Source of the DNA: Hordeum vulgare subsp. vulgare
Taxonomy: Eukaryota > Streptophyta > Magnoliopsida > Poales > Poaceae
Direction of reading: 5' to 3'
Assembly (NCBI RefSeq): GCF_904849725.1
Contig: NC_058518.1
Span: forward strand, 324,282,581 to 324,346,580
DNA: 64,000 nucleotides
Shown in pieces: positions 54,241 to 64,000 of this stretch (within the stretch, counting starts at the first letter, position 1; every line of letters starts with the position of its first letter). Both the position numbers and the translations under genes were made by a program. The notes under the pieces were generated by a model. That model was not told the origin of the DNA. It made no database searches and saw nothing but the letters and a program-made list of their open reading frames with translations.

Positions 54241-57200
54241 AAATTGCAAGAAACTGCTTATGCTATGTATTGGCCTTTACTTGATCTGCATGAACTGTTC
54301 TTTTATGACATGCAGATGCATAGGAAGAGAGTTAGACTTCTTCATTACATGATATATGTTGATTTGTTCTCACTACTTAAATTACAAATCATTGTTAATT
54401 AAAATTGGCTTTGATATACCTTGGGATTCACGTGGGTCCATTACTTGAGCACTTTATGCCTAGCTTAATGGCTTTATGTCCAGGGAGACAACCCGAAAGT
54501 TTTCAAAAGTTAATTATTTCTGTTATGTGATTTTATAAAATCTTAAAACAAAATAATATAGAGGGGAACCTAAAACTTTTCAAAAATGAAAGTGAAAGTG
54601 AGAAAGACGAACACCGTTGAAGTGGGGGACGTCCTTGAACTTTGTTCATGCCCATGGAAACTTTGTGAATCTCGATTACAGAAATTTTTCAAAAAATAAT
54701 AATTATCTCCTTATACAAATCCATTGTATTATAAAAATAATGTGCCAAGACTTTCCTTTAGGATGATTAGATTGCTTGTTGGTATGTGCGATGCAGAAGC
54801 AGAAACTTTGGATGTAGTGCGTTAATTTACATTTTTTACTAGAATGTTGAAAGTTTCTGAAAAACAATTCACACTAATTATATGATTTTTTTTATTTCTT
54901 ACTAATTTTGCAGAATTTGTAAAGTTACATAAGTATGCTCAATGTTCCAATTACTACAAATTGTCCTGTTTTTGACAAATTCTGTTTTTGATGCATTGTT
55001 TTGCTTGTTTTGATGAAACTATCTATTGTAGCGGTGGTATAAGCCATGGAGAAGTTATATTACACTATATATAATTCAAAAGAAATATGAATGTGTTTGC
55101 AACAATACTTAAGGTAGTAATTTGTATTATTATACTAACGGATCTCATGAGTTTTCTGTTAAGTTTTGTGTGGATGAAGTGTTCGAAGATCGAGGAGGTA
55201 TCGATATGAGGAAAAGGAGAAGAGGCAAGGGTTCTATCTTGGGTATGACCAAGTCACCCCCAATTAAATATCCAAGGAGACTCAAGCATCAAATCTTGGG
55301 GATGCCCCCGAAGGCATCCCATCTTTCTTCAACAAGTATCAATATGATTTCGTCTTTGTTTCGTTCATGTGATATGCGTAAATCTTCGAGCGTCTTTTGT
55401 TTTTAGTTTTCACTTTTATTTTATGCACCATGCTGGTATGAGATAGTCCATGGTTAATTTATAGAATTCTCATTGTACTTCGCTTATATCTTTTGAGTAT
55501 GGCTTTATAGAATGCTTCATGTGCTTAACTTATATCATTTGAAGTTTGGATTGCCTATTTCTCTACATATAGAAAACCATTATTTGTAGCATCCTCTTTT
55601 GCTTCACTTATATTTATTAGAGCGTGGTATTTTGTAGAAAGACTTAAACTATCATGTTTCACTTATACCTATTTAGAGAGTCAAAAGGAATTGTTCATTT
55701 ACATGGTTAGTCATAAAATCCTACATAAAACTTCTAGATGACTAAGTATGATATCTTTGATTCCCTGCAATAGTTTCGCGACATTAAGATAGTAATATGT
55801 GGGTGAACTAGTTGATAACTTTGGATTAGTAAGAATATTGATATTAAGGTTTTTGATTCCAGAAGCATGCACGTATAGTCTCTCGTTATGCGATGAAGTT
55901 GGAGCATAATTTATCCTTGATTGAAATCATTTGTGCTGTTATAATCGGAGTCGCGCGATGGTTAACTCGTCCCAACCTTCTCCCTCGGGGCATGCGGGTA
56001 GTGCTTTTATTAGAGAGATATAATAAAATCTTCCAATAAGTATGTTAGTTCTTTATTACTAATATGAAGCCATGTATTATACGCACTCTTACCTTTCGCA
56101 ATTTGCTAGCCTCTACGGACTGTGCATTGCCATTTCTCACCTCGAGAGTCGGTGCAAACTTAGCAGGTGCATCCAAACCCCGTGATATGATACGCTCTAT
56201 CACACATAAGTCTTATTATATCTTCCTCAAAACAGCCACCATACCTACATATTATGGCATTTCCATATCCATTCTGAGATATATTGCCATGCAACTTCCA
56301 TCGCTTCTGTTTTGATGACTTGAGAATTCATTGTCATATTGCTTTGCATGATCCTAAGATAGCTAGCATGATATTTCCATGGATTATCCATTTTTTGATG
56401 TCTGTGCTACGTTAGATCATTGCACATCTTGGTACACTGCGAGAGGCATTCATATAGAGTCATACTTTGTTCTAGGTACCGAGTTGTAAGTAAATAGAAG
56501 TGTGATCATCATCATTATTCATTATTAGATGATTGTGTGAGTGAGGAAAGGATGAGGATGATGGAGATTATGATTCCCCCACAAGTCGGGATGAGACTCC
56601 AGATAAAAATAAAGAAAAAAGATAAATAAATAAACAAAAAGAGGAAAATGAGAGAAAAGAGAGAAGGGGAATGCTAATTCCACACTTGTGCTTCAAAGTA
56701 GCACCATGTTTTTCATATGGAGAGTCCCCTATGTTGTCACTTTCATATACTAGTGGGAATTTTTCATTATAGAGTTTGATGCACACACACTTAGATTTCA
56801 CATTGAGCTTTCCTGCACTTATAGCTCTTAGTGTATCCGTTGCATGGCAATCCCTACTCCTCGCATTGATATCTATTGATGGGCATCTCCATAGCCCGTT
56901 GATACGCCGAGTTGATGCGAGACTTTCTTCTTCACTTTTCCCCCTTTGAAACCTACCACCATATTCTATTCAACATTTATGTTATATCCATGGTTCATGC
57001 TCATGTATTGAGTGAGGAATAAAAAGCTGAAGCGCATTCAAAAGTACGATCCAATTGCTTGATTTGACACCGAGGTGCTCATGATTTATACCTTATGCTA
57101 GGAAGACCAAGCATGAAAAGCTATATGATTGTATAGGGATAGCATTCTTCAAGCATTGTTATTTTGAAAGGACATGATTGTTTGCTAGTAAACCTGAGTA

Positions 57201-57358
57201 TGAATGTCTTTTTGTCAAATGATAGACTATTGCCTTGAATCACCTGTATCTTAATATCGAGGCCATGATTAGAAATTTGTTCAAGACTATGTTAGGTAGC
57301 ATTTCACATCAAAAATTATCTTTTTTATCATTTACCTACTCGTGGACTAGCATGAATT
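54241..57358 (+). other. Non-coding 3' internal region of element G
   Basis: There is no protein-like frame. At 55150-55330 lies the module seen twice in element E: AAGTTTTGTGTGGATGAAG, a GATATGAGGA block, then CTTGGGGATGCC with GAAGGCATCCC. At 55470-55690 several TTCACTTATAT variants recur, as in E at 22311-22485. A GAGGAGGAA-type purine stretch occurs near 56590-56670. Nothing else was recognised. Confidence 0.65.
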
Positions 57359-57372
57359 AAGCTTGGGGATGC
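57359..57372 (+). other. Polypurine tract of element G
   Basis: AAGCTTGGGGATGC lies directly before the 3' LTR. It is identical to the PPT of element E, including much of the 30 bases upstream. Confidence 0.82.
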
Positions 57373-58834
57373 TGATACGTCTCTGTCGTATATATATGAT
57401 TTTTGATTGTTCCATGCCAATATTATACAACTTTCACATATTCTTGGCAACATTTTATATGATTTATTGGACTAACATATTCGTCCAGTGCCCTGTGACA
57501 GTTCCTATTTGTTGCATGTTTTTGTTTCGCAGAATATCCATATCAAACAAAGTCCAAACGCGATAAAAATTTATAGAGACTTATTTTGGGATATATGTGA
57601 TTTTTGGGAGTTGGAATCAACATCAATGGAGGCCCACGGCCTCCACTAGATACCAGGGCACGCCCAATACCCCCTGGTGCACGGTGGTGGTTAGTGGCCA
57701 CACCGTAAGTCGGCTGGGGTTCTACTTTGGGCGCAAGAAAGATAATTTATGGAAAAGAATCATGTAAGAAAATCAGCCCAATTGAAGTTACAAATCTCTG
57801 AGAATTTAAGAAACGCTGAAGGGGGAGAAAACAGGAATGCGAAACAGAAGAGAACACAGAGGGAGATCCAATCTCGGAGGGGCTCCTGCCCCTCCGCTGC
57901 CATGGATGCCATGGACCAGAGGGGGAACTCTCCTCCCATCTAGGAGCGAGGCTAAGGTAGTAGTAGAAGAAGGGTGTCTCTCTCCCCTATCTCTCCCGAT
58001 GGCGCTGGAGTGCTGCGGGGGCAAGGAGCATGACATAGATCTACATCAACAATCTTGCCGCCATCAACACCAACTCTCCCCCCTCTATGCAGCAGTGTAA
58101 CACCTATTTTCCCACTGTAACTCTCTACTTAAACATGGTGCTCAACACTACATACTATTTCCCAATGATATGTGGCTATCCTGTGATGTTTGAGTAGATC
58201 TGTTTTGTCCTATGGGCTAATTGGTGAAATTGCTGTGATTAGTTTAATTTGCTTGTGGATATTGTGTTGTCCTTTGGTGCCCATCATATGAGCGCGCGTG
58301 TTGACCACAACATAGGGTTAGTTATATGTTGATAGGACTATGCATTGGAGATCAAGAGTGATAGAATACTTCTTCCTAACATAGAAATTGGTGCATATGG
58401 GATTGAAGGGGGGCCAATATATATCTTAATGCTATGGTTGGATTTTGCCACAATGAATATTAGTAGTTGTGGATGCTTTCTAATAGTTCCAATCATAAGT
58501 GCATAGAATTCCATGTAAGGGATGACATGCTAGCAGTTGCCTATCCCACATAAAAACTTGCAATCGGTCTAGTAATGTAGTCAAGTGCCTAGGGACAAAT
58601 CCTTTTCTTGTGTTACAAAATGCTTGCTAATACACTACTATATTTATTATCTTGCAATTTATTTCTAGTTTTATTCTTGTTTTAGGTAAAGCAGACATTA
58701 AGTGTGCGTAGAGTTGTATCTGTGGTCAATAGAACTTGAGGGAATATTTGTTCTACCTTTAGCTACTCGTTGGGTTCAACACTCTTATTTATCACAAAGG
58801 GCTACAAACTATCCCCTATACTTGTGGGTTATCA
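57373..58834 (+). repeat. 3' LTR of element G (1462 bp)
   Basis: It starts TGATACGTCTCTGTCG and ends CTTGTGGGTTATCA, then TSD TGGTG. It carries an uninterrupted version of the H insertion site (AAACAGGAATGCG near 57829-57841). Confidence 0.92.
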
Positions 58835-58839
58835 TGGTG

Positions 58840-59814
58840 CTTTATTTAGATCCTTTTCTAGCCCAAAAATTCGCACTAAGTAGAGATACTACTTGTGCAT
58901 CCATATCCCTTAAACCTAGTTTCTTGCCATAAGAGCCCACCATACCTACCTACGGATTGAATAAGATCCTTCAAGTAAGTTGTCATTGGTGCGCAAAGTA
59001 ATAAAAATTTCTCGTAAACATGTATGATCTTTTATTGCAAGGAAAAATAAGCTTTGTATGATCTTGTGATGGGAAAGAAATAGAAGTGACGAACTACATA
59101 ATAAAGTTTGCTATCGTAAGCGGCAATATAAAGTGACATTCCTTTTCGTTAATAGATTTCACATCCAAAAATAAAAAGTGCAAGCCAACCTATGCTTCCC
59201 TCTGCGAAGGGCCTATGTTTTACTTTTGTGTATTTCTACATTTACTTTTATGCAAGAGTCAGTAATGTGCATCCTTATTCCAATCTATTATTTCTTTAGT
59301 TGGCAATCATCATGTGGAGGGGAAATATCGAGACACATATATAGAGTTGGATATAAGTGATCAAGATTCATTATTGTTGACATTATTCCTCACATAAATA
59401 AGTTGGGAGGCGGAACATTAAGCTCCTATCTTCCTATGTGTTTGACTGAAACTGTTTGTTTTAAAGAATATGCCTTGAGTGTCAGCAATCATAGAAGACT
59501 AAATGACAGTTGAGTACGTGGAATTTACTAACACAAACCACTTACATAGACCCTTCCTGGAAATAAGATGAACTGTAATTGTTTGATGACTGAAAACATA
59601 GTTTGCTAGTTTTCAAGAAAGTTTATGGTCTATACTTTAACATGTGAATACCTTGTTACTTAATCATGAGAAGTTCTATAAGAAAAAAGTTGTTGTGATA
59701 TGATGCAAGAAAAAGTGATTGGAAGTAACATTGATCAAAATTATATACTATGCTAGCATAAACACTTCATAAATTATTTTTTATCATTTACCTACTCGAG
59801 GACGAGCAGGAATT
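58840..59814 (+). other. Element E 3' internal region
   Basis: This is the continuation of 37203 after G. It is non-coding. It shares blocks in reverse complement with element B: 58875-58985 with 8035-8150, and 59195-59220 with 7800-7835. It ends at a CCTACTCGAGGACGAGCAGG block before the PPT. Confidence 0.75.
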
Positions 59815-59828
59815 AAGCTTGGGGATGC
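59815..59828 (+). other. Polypurine tract of element E
   Basis: AAGCTTGGGGATGC lies immediately before the LTR start TGATACGTCTCC. Confidence 0.82.
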
Positions 59829-61356
59829 TGATACGTCTCCAATGTATCGGTAATTTATGATGTATTCATGCCATATTCACCCATGTTTACAATAATTTTA
59901 TATGGCTTTGATGCACTTTTTATGTTTTAATTAGAACTAACCCCGACTGACGCAATTTTTCGCAGAATTATCATGGTGTCATTTTTTGTGTAGAAAATGG
60001 AAGTTCTCAAAATCGCCTAAAACTCTTTCGCGATTTTCCTGGAACTTATGAGCAACATTGGAGCGACGAACCACTCGAGGGGGTCTCCCTGTTGGCCACA
60101 AGCCAACACGACGCGCCCGGGGGGTCAAAGGGCCCTCTTAGCTTGTGGGCCCCTCGTAACTCCGTTTTGCGTGATTCCAACGCAAAAAAAATCCTGTAAA
60201 TAGAGAAGCCCTTAGAAATTAGGAGATACTCCCTGCCTCCCCACTGCAACTCTCTGTATCGATGAAAACCCAATTTGGAGAGAAAATAGTAGCAAAAACA
60301 GGAGAGAAACAAAGAGAGAGAGAGATCCAATCTCGAAGGGGATCTCTCCCCTCCGGGAGCCATGGAAGCCAAGAACCACAGGGGAGAACCTTTCCCCATC
60401 TAGGGAGAGGACAAGGAGGATAAATCCTAAGGGGGAGACTCTCTCCACCTCTCTCTAGTGGCGTTTAAGTGCCACCGAGGGAACCATCGCCGCGATGATC
60501 GTCTTCATCAACATCACTGTCTTCATCACTTTCCTCATCTCTTTTCGGCGGTCCACTCTCCCTCACCCCGCTATAATCCCCTACTTGAACATGGTGTTTC
60601 ACCCACATTTTATTATACAATGATGTGTTTCCATCCTATGATATTTGAGTAGATTTATGTTGTCCTTTCGGTTGATTGATGATCTTCATTGGTTTGAGTG
60701 TATGTTTAATTTTGGTGTTGTACTATGGTGCCTTCCGTGCCGTGCACACGTGAGGGACTCTCATTGTAGGGTGTTGCAACACATTCATGATTCTCTTATA
60801 GTGGGTGGCTAGAGTGACAGAAGCTTACACCTGAGTAAGGGGATTGTTGCATATTGGAAACTTGATGTTTAATGATATGGTTGGGTTTACCTTAATGATT
60901 TATAATAGTTGCGGATGCTTGATAGAGGTTCAACCATAAATTCATATGATAAAAGTATGGAAAGTATGTTATCTCATGCCTCTCCCTCATATAAAATTGC
61001 AAGAATGATTACCGATCTTGTTATCAATTGCCTAGGATGATTCCGCACACCATATGATCATTATTCCACACTCGCTATTTGTAATATATTATAAATTTAT
61101 TTAGGCATCTACAATATTCATATATTTTTTCTCTCCAATATCATGCAAAGCTATCCTCTTTATACCTACAACACAATTTTATTTCTCGTTACTAGATAAA
61201 AACAAAAGTTCGGTGTATGCATACTCGTACCGGTGGCAGATAGGACATGTGCGAATATTCATATTACCTTTAGCTACTTGTGGGTTCGACAATCCATACT
61301 TATCAATTTCATCTTTGGAAAGTGCTACGATGATTCCTTGCACTTGGGTGTTATCA
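59829..61356 (+). repeat. 3' LTR of element E (1528 bp)
   Basis: It starts TGATACGTCTCCAATG and ends CTTGGGTGTTATCA. It contains the TATA-like TGTAAATAGAG near 60195-60206 and a CCACAAGC / GCTTGTGG inverted repeat (60096-60103 and 60141-60148). Short frames inside are shadows. Confidence 0.9.
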
Positions 61357-61542
61357 ATGGCATGTTTGGTAAATGAAACTTTAGCTTGTAATTTTGCAAG
61401 ATATATATATTATGCCAATGTGACTAGCGTGCCACGTATCTTGTTAGCTCTCCTAACCGGACAACATGAAGAAGAGGCCATCTCATTTGGAGGGAACCTT
61501 ATAAAGGAACTATCCAGTGCATGAGGGAGGTTGGAAGGCGAT
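61357..61542. other. Flank between E and J, origin unclear
   Basis: 186 bases start ATGGC (the probable E target copy) and show no frame or clear similarity to element D by eye. If E inserted into D, this should be D sequence. Confidence 0.4.
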
Positions 61543-62715
61543 TGTAACATCCCAAATTTTGGACTAAAAATATAATTACTAGAAAGATTTATTGTTTGAT
61601 TGAGTGATTGAAACTTGAGTGAAATTCGAAACTTTTTAAAACTTTTGAATGAGAGCGAATAAAATGACTTTCCCATTTTTGTTTGAATTCCAATTTCATC
61701 CAATACAAATCACTCAAGAAGATAACACGACTTCTTCAAAATAATTGACTTTGAAAAAAGGGCAGTTTGTGAAAATAATTCCTTTTGCAATCTATCTCAT
61801 ATTTGGTCCTATTTGAAAGTTTAAATGAATTCAAATCCCCTTGCCCAAAATTCAAAATCTTGAGAGGAGCAATATGACACTCCAACACAGGGGCCTTTTG
61901 AAATTATATTTGAACTTATGAAACTGACAAGACTATTTTGAAAATGTTTTATAATATGTTTTTGAAGTGGTTTTCAAATTTATTTTTCTCCAAAAATAAA
62001 ATACATGGAAAATAGGGTAAAATGATCCCCTTCAATATAAAAGTGGAGAGAAATTAATTTGAATCCATTTTAGTATTTTAAAAATGTTTTCTTTGCATTT
62101 TACTTAAACCAGCAACACTGTTTGAATTTTCTGATTTTGTGAGATTTTTTTTGGCCTTCAAAATATGTTCATCTCGTAGGAAATCTTTTTCTGCAAATTT
62201 TTATATATAATATGTCTATATAAAAGTATTATAGATTTTCTTTTATTTAGTTTTATTTCCTGTTTTTGTATAATAGGAAGCAAATCATTTTTATTAGGAA
62301 AAAAGTCATGTGCCCGTTAGCAGATCTGGCCCGATCCCCTTTCTTCTTCCCGAGATCATCTCCTCCCTCCTGCGTTCGAGTAACTTTCCTTCCATGGCCA
62401 AAGCACCTCGATCCACCCCGATCTCCTTTCTCCTTCCTTCTCTCGCACTCCCGAGCCCCTATATAAGCTCCCCTCCTCCCCCTCTCTCCATTCCGCCGCA
62501 GAACCTCCACTCCGCTCGCCGCAGCGCCCTCCTCCGCCTCACCGGAGTTCGGCCCCGCCTCGAGCACCCTTAAGCTCCTGCTACTCCCTACGTTACCCCC
62601 ACGCCCCGCCGGCACCACCAAGCTTAGTCGGAGCTCCCCCTCCTCCGATTGGACCCCTCCTCCACCACCGCCGACCACCGAAGCCACCACCTCCCACCTT
62701 CGGCCGGAGCAGACT
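61543..62715 (+). repeat. LTR-like sequence J with TATA box, cut on the right
   Basis: It begins TGTAACATCCCAAATTTTGG, a start used by several grass Gypsy LTRs. A long AT-rich part is followed by a CT-rich, GC-rich part with TATA box CTATATAAGC at 62460-62469. No second copy, primer site or PPT is visible, so the element type is open. The sequence character changes at 62716. Confidence 0.5.
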
Positions 62716-64000
62716 TGTCACATCCCTAGAACCCTAACCAAGGTTTAGCATTGTGCTCATATCTTCTTTGCATTGCATCCAAGAAAATTGCAACAAGATC
62801 AAAGTAAGTGGTGAAGGGAATCTCAAAAACCCTAGCCACTTCTCAAATTCAAAGGAATTATAAACTTATTCAAATCAATGAACCCAAAATGGCCTCAAGA
62901 AAAGTGCAACTTTTCTGATAATTCTTGAAAACAAATAAGCAATGAAGGAAACCATTTCCTTTATACTTTTGGCATTTTAAATAAATGCAAAAGACTACTG
63001 GTTTCAAGTTTTAAATTTGAATTCAAAGATTTATAGTTTTCAAAAATGCTGAAAACTTTTTGGGTGATTGGAAATATTCCAACTAACACCCCAGCATTTT
63101 TCAAACTATTTATAGTTTGGTTGTGAAGCCAAAATAAATGGTAAACAATGTTAGTAGATAAAACAGAAACAAAATAGAAGAAATAAGAGAAAGAGAAGCT
63201 TACCTTCTATCTGTCGCCGGCCCAGCCCACCAGGGGCTCCCCGGTCATCTTCCTCCTCCTGCCAGTAGGCTGAGGGGAAGATGAGCACGGCGGCCAAGCC
63301 CCGGCCACCTCCTGCGTGCCTGCTCGCCGCTGGTGGCCCCCAGGAGCGCCAGCGCGACGCCCCGAGCCTTCTTCTCCTCCTCCCCCTGCCTTATCTCCTC
63401 CCCTCTGCCTCTCGTTCCCCTTCCCCCTCTCGGATCTCTCTGTCCCCGAAGCTCTGGTCGCCGTCGATCCGTCGCCTCCCGGTCCTCCCCGACCCTGCCG
63501 ACAGCCTCACAAGAACCGCCGTGAGCTCCTCTTCCCATTCCCCCTCTTCCCGATGCCATCCCCTCCTCTAACCCCGTTAGCCGCCGGAGCCCGAAGGTCC
63601 TCGTCGCCGGCCATGTCGTTGCCGTTGTTGTGGTACCCCGTTCGCGAGACCGAGCTCAGAAATGAGCTCCTGGAGCTCTGTAGATGCCGTAGAGCGCCTC
63701 TCCCAGCTCGCTAGTGTCCCGCAATGCCACTCCCGACGATGCCCGAGCCGCAGCCGCCACTGATCTCGTTGCCGGCGTGGATTCTGGTGACCACTCGGTC
63801 CAGCTCCTTCGCCTTTAGATGCGGTGCTTCGCTAGCTAGCCGTAGCACTAAACCACGCCCAAAACGGATGCGTGTAGCGCCGTTTAGCTCAACTCCGGCG
63901 AGTCCTCCACCGAGCCCGTGGTCGCCGCCGGCCATATTCCAGTGGGGGCCGACGTGGTCAACCTAATTACCCACTAAACACCCCCCCTAGCCACTTACAG
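62716..64000 (+). repeat. LTR-like sequence K, runs off the window
   Basis: It begins TGTCACATCCCTAGAACCCTAACC and has an AT-rich arm to about 63200 and a GC-rich part after it. Long frames in the GC-rich part (63245-63559 minus, 63281-63714 and 63724-63966 plus) overlap on both strands and lack domains, so they are not called as genes. The right end is outside the window. The layout resembles the F LTRs. Confidence 0.4.

Larger units (their letters stand above)
37204..58834 (+). mobile_element. Non-autonomous Athila-like LTR element G, TSD TGGTG, split by H
   Basis: TGGTG flanks both ends (37199-37203 and 58835-58839), an exact match. The 5' LTR is 37204-37663 plus 52004-52988 around element H. 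The primer site is 53000-53018, the PPT 57359-57372 and the 3' LTR 57373-58834. Own length is about 7.3 kb. The interior has only one decayed reading frame of unknown function and no pol. The LTR start TGATACG(T/C)CTC followed by atctataatttttgattg is a common wheat Athila-type start; Sabrina is a possible family name, not tested. Confidence 0.9.
18859..61356 (+). mobile_element. Non-autonomous Athila-like LTR element E, split by F and G
   Basis: A 5' LTR (18859-20307) with primer site is paired with a 3' LTR (59829-61356) preceded by PPT AAGCTTGGGGATGC. The LTRs share start, length class and block order. Flanks are GTGGC (18854-18858) and ATGGC (61357-61361), a target duplication with one mismatch. 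Own sequence totals about 6.5 kb: 18859-22530, 36900-37203 and 58840-61356. No gag, protease, RT or integrase is present. Elements F (TSD ATATA) and G (TSD TGGTG) fill the rest. Its 3' region is shared with element B, suggesting mobilisation in trans by a B-like element (inference). Confidence 0.82.

Noticed and set aside
63245..63966. Several Pro/Ser/Arg-rich ORFs near the right end, a possible host gene exon
   Set aside because: Frames overlap on both strands, no domain is seen, and the sequence layout fits an LTR promoter and leader.

Overview
The window is plant nuclear DNA, almost certainly from a large grass genome of the wheat/barley tribe (Triticeae). Essentially all of it is LTR retrotransposon sequence, and I found no host protein gene, tRNA, rRNA or CRISPR array. 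The taxon call is an inference from several Athila-type LTR families with TGATACGTCTCC/TGATATGTCTCC starts and PPT AAGCTTGGGGATGC, a SIRE-type Copia element, a chromodomain Gypsy element with 4.3 kb LTRs, and deep nesting.

Layout. (A) 1-4634, minus: a Tat-lineage Gypsy element cut by the window edge, with gag-pol in one frame broken by two stops. (B) 4635-15887, minus: an Athila-lineage Gypsy element with a decayed gag-pol; its 3' LTR was hit by A and by a solo LTR (C, 5314-6853, TSD GAGGC). (D) 15888-18858: the 3' end of an older Tat-type element, with an LTR stub, a PPT and a plus-strand antisense reading frame that has intron-like breaks. (E) 18859-61356, plus: a non-autonomous Athila-like element without gag-pol, split by F and G. 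(F) 22531-36894, minus: a chromodomain Gypsy element with TSD ATATA, two 4.3 kb LTRs, an extra ORF before gag, then gag, protease, RT, RNase H, integrase and chromodomain. (G) 37204-58834, plus: a second non-autonomous Athila-like element, TSD TGGTG. (H) 37664-51998, minus: a SIRE-type Copia element inside the 5' LTR of G, TSD ACAGG, with gag-pol and a large third ORF after pol. (J, K) 61543-64000: two further LTR-like sequences, the second running off the window.

The insertion order can be read from the interruptions and target duplications: D, then B and E; A and C into B; F and G into E; H into G. The left side is therefore up to four levels deep (D>E>G>H). All coding regions carry stops or frame breaks, so no element looks autonomous now.

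The most unusual points are these. The 3' end of H contains a 218-bp second copy of the flanking G LTR between its internal region and its 3' LTR. A GC-rich, promoter-like island (G-box, E2F-like site, TATA box) lies between RNase H and ORF3 of H, in the same orientation as ORF3. The antisense frame of D has candidate introns. F has an extra ORF upstream of gag. A GC-rich hairpin recurs in the LTRs of several related families. Family names beyond lineage level could not be tested here.
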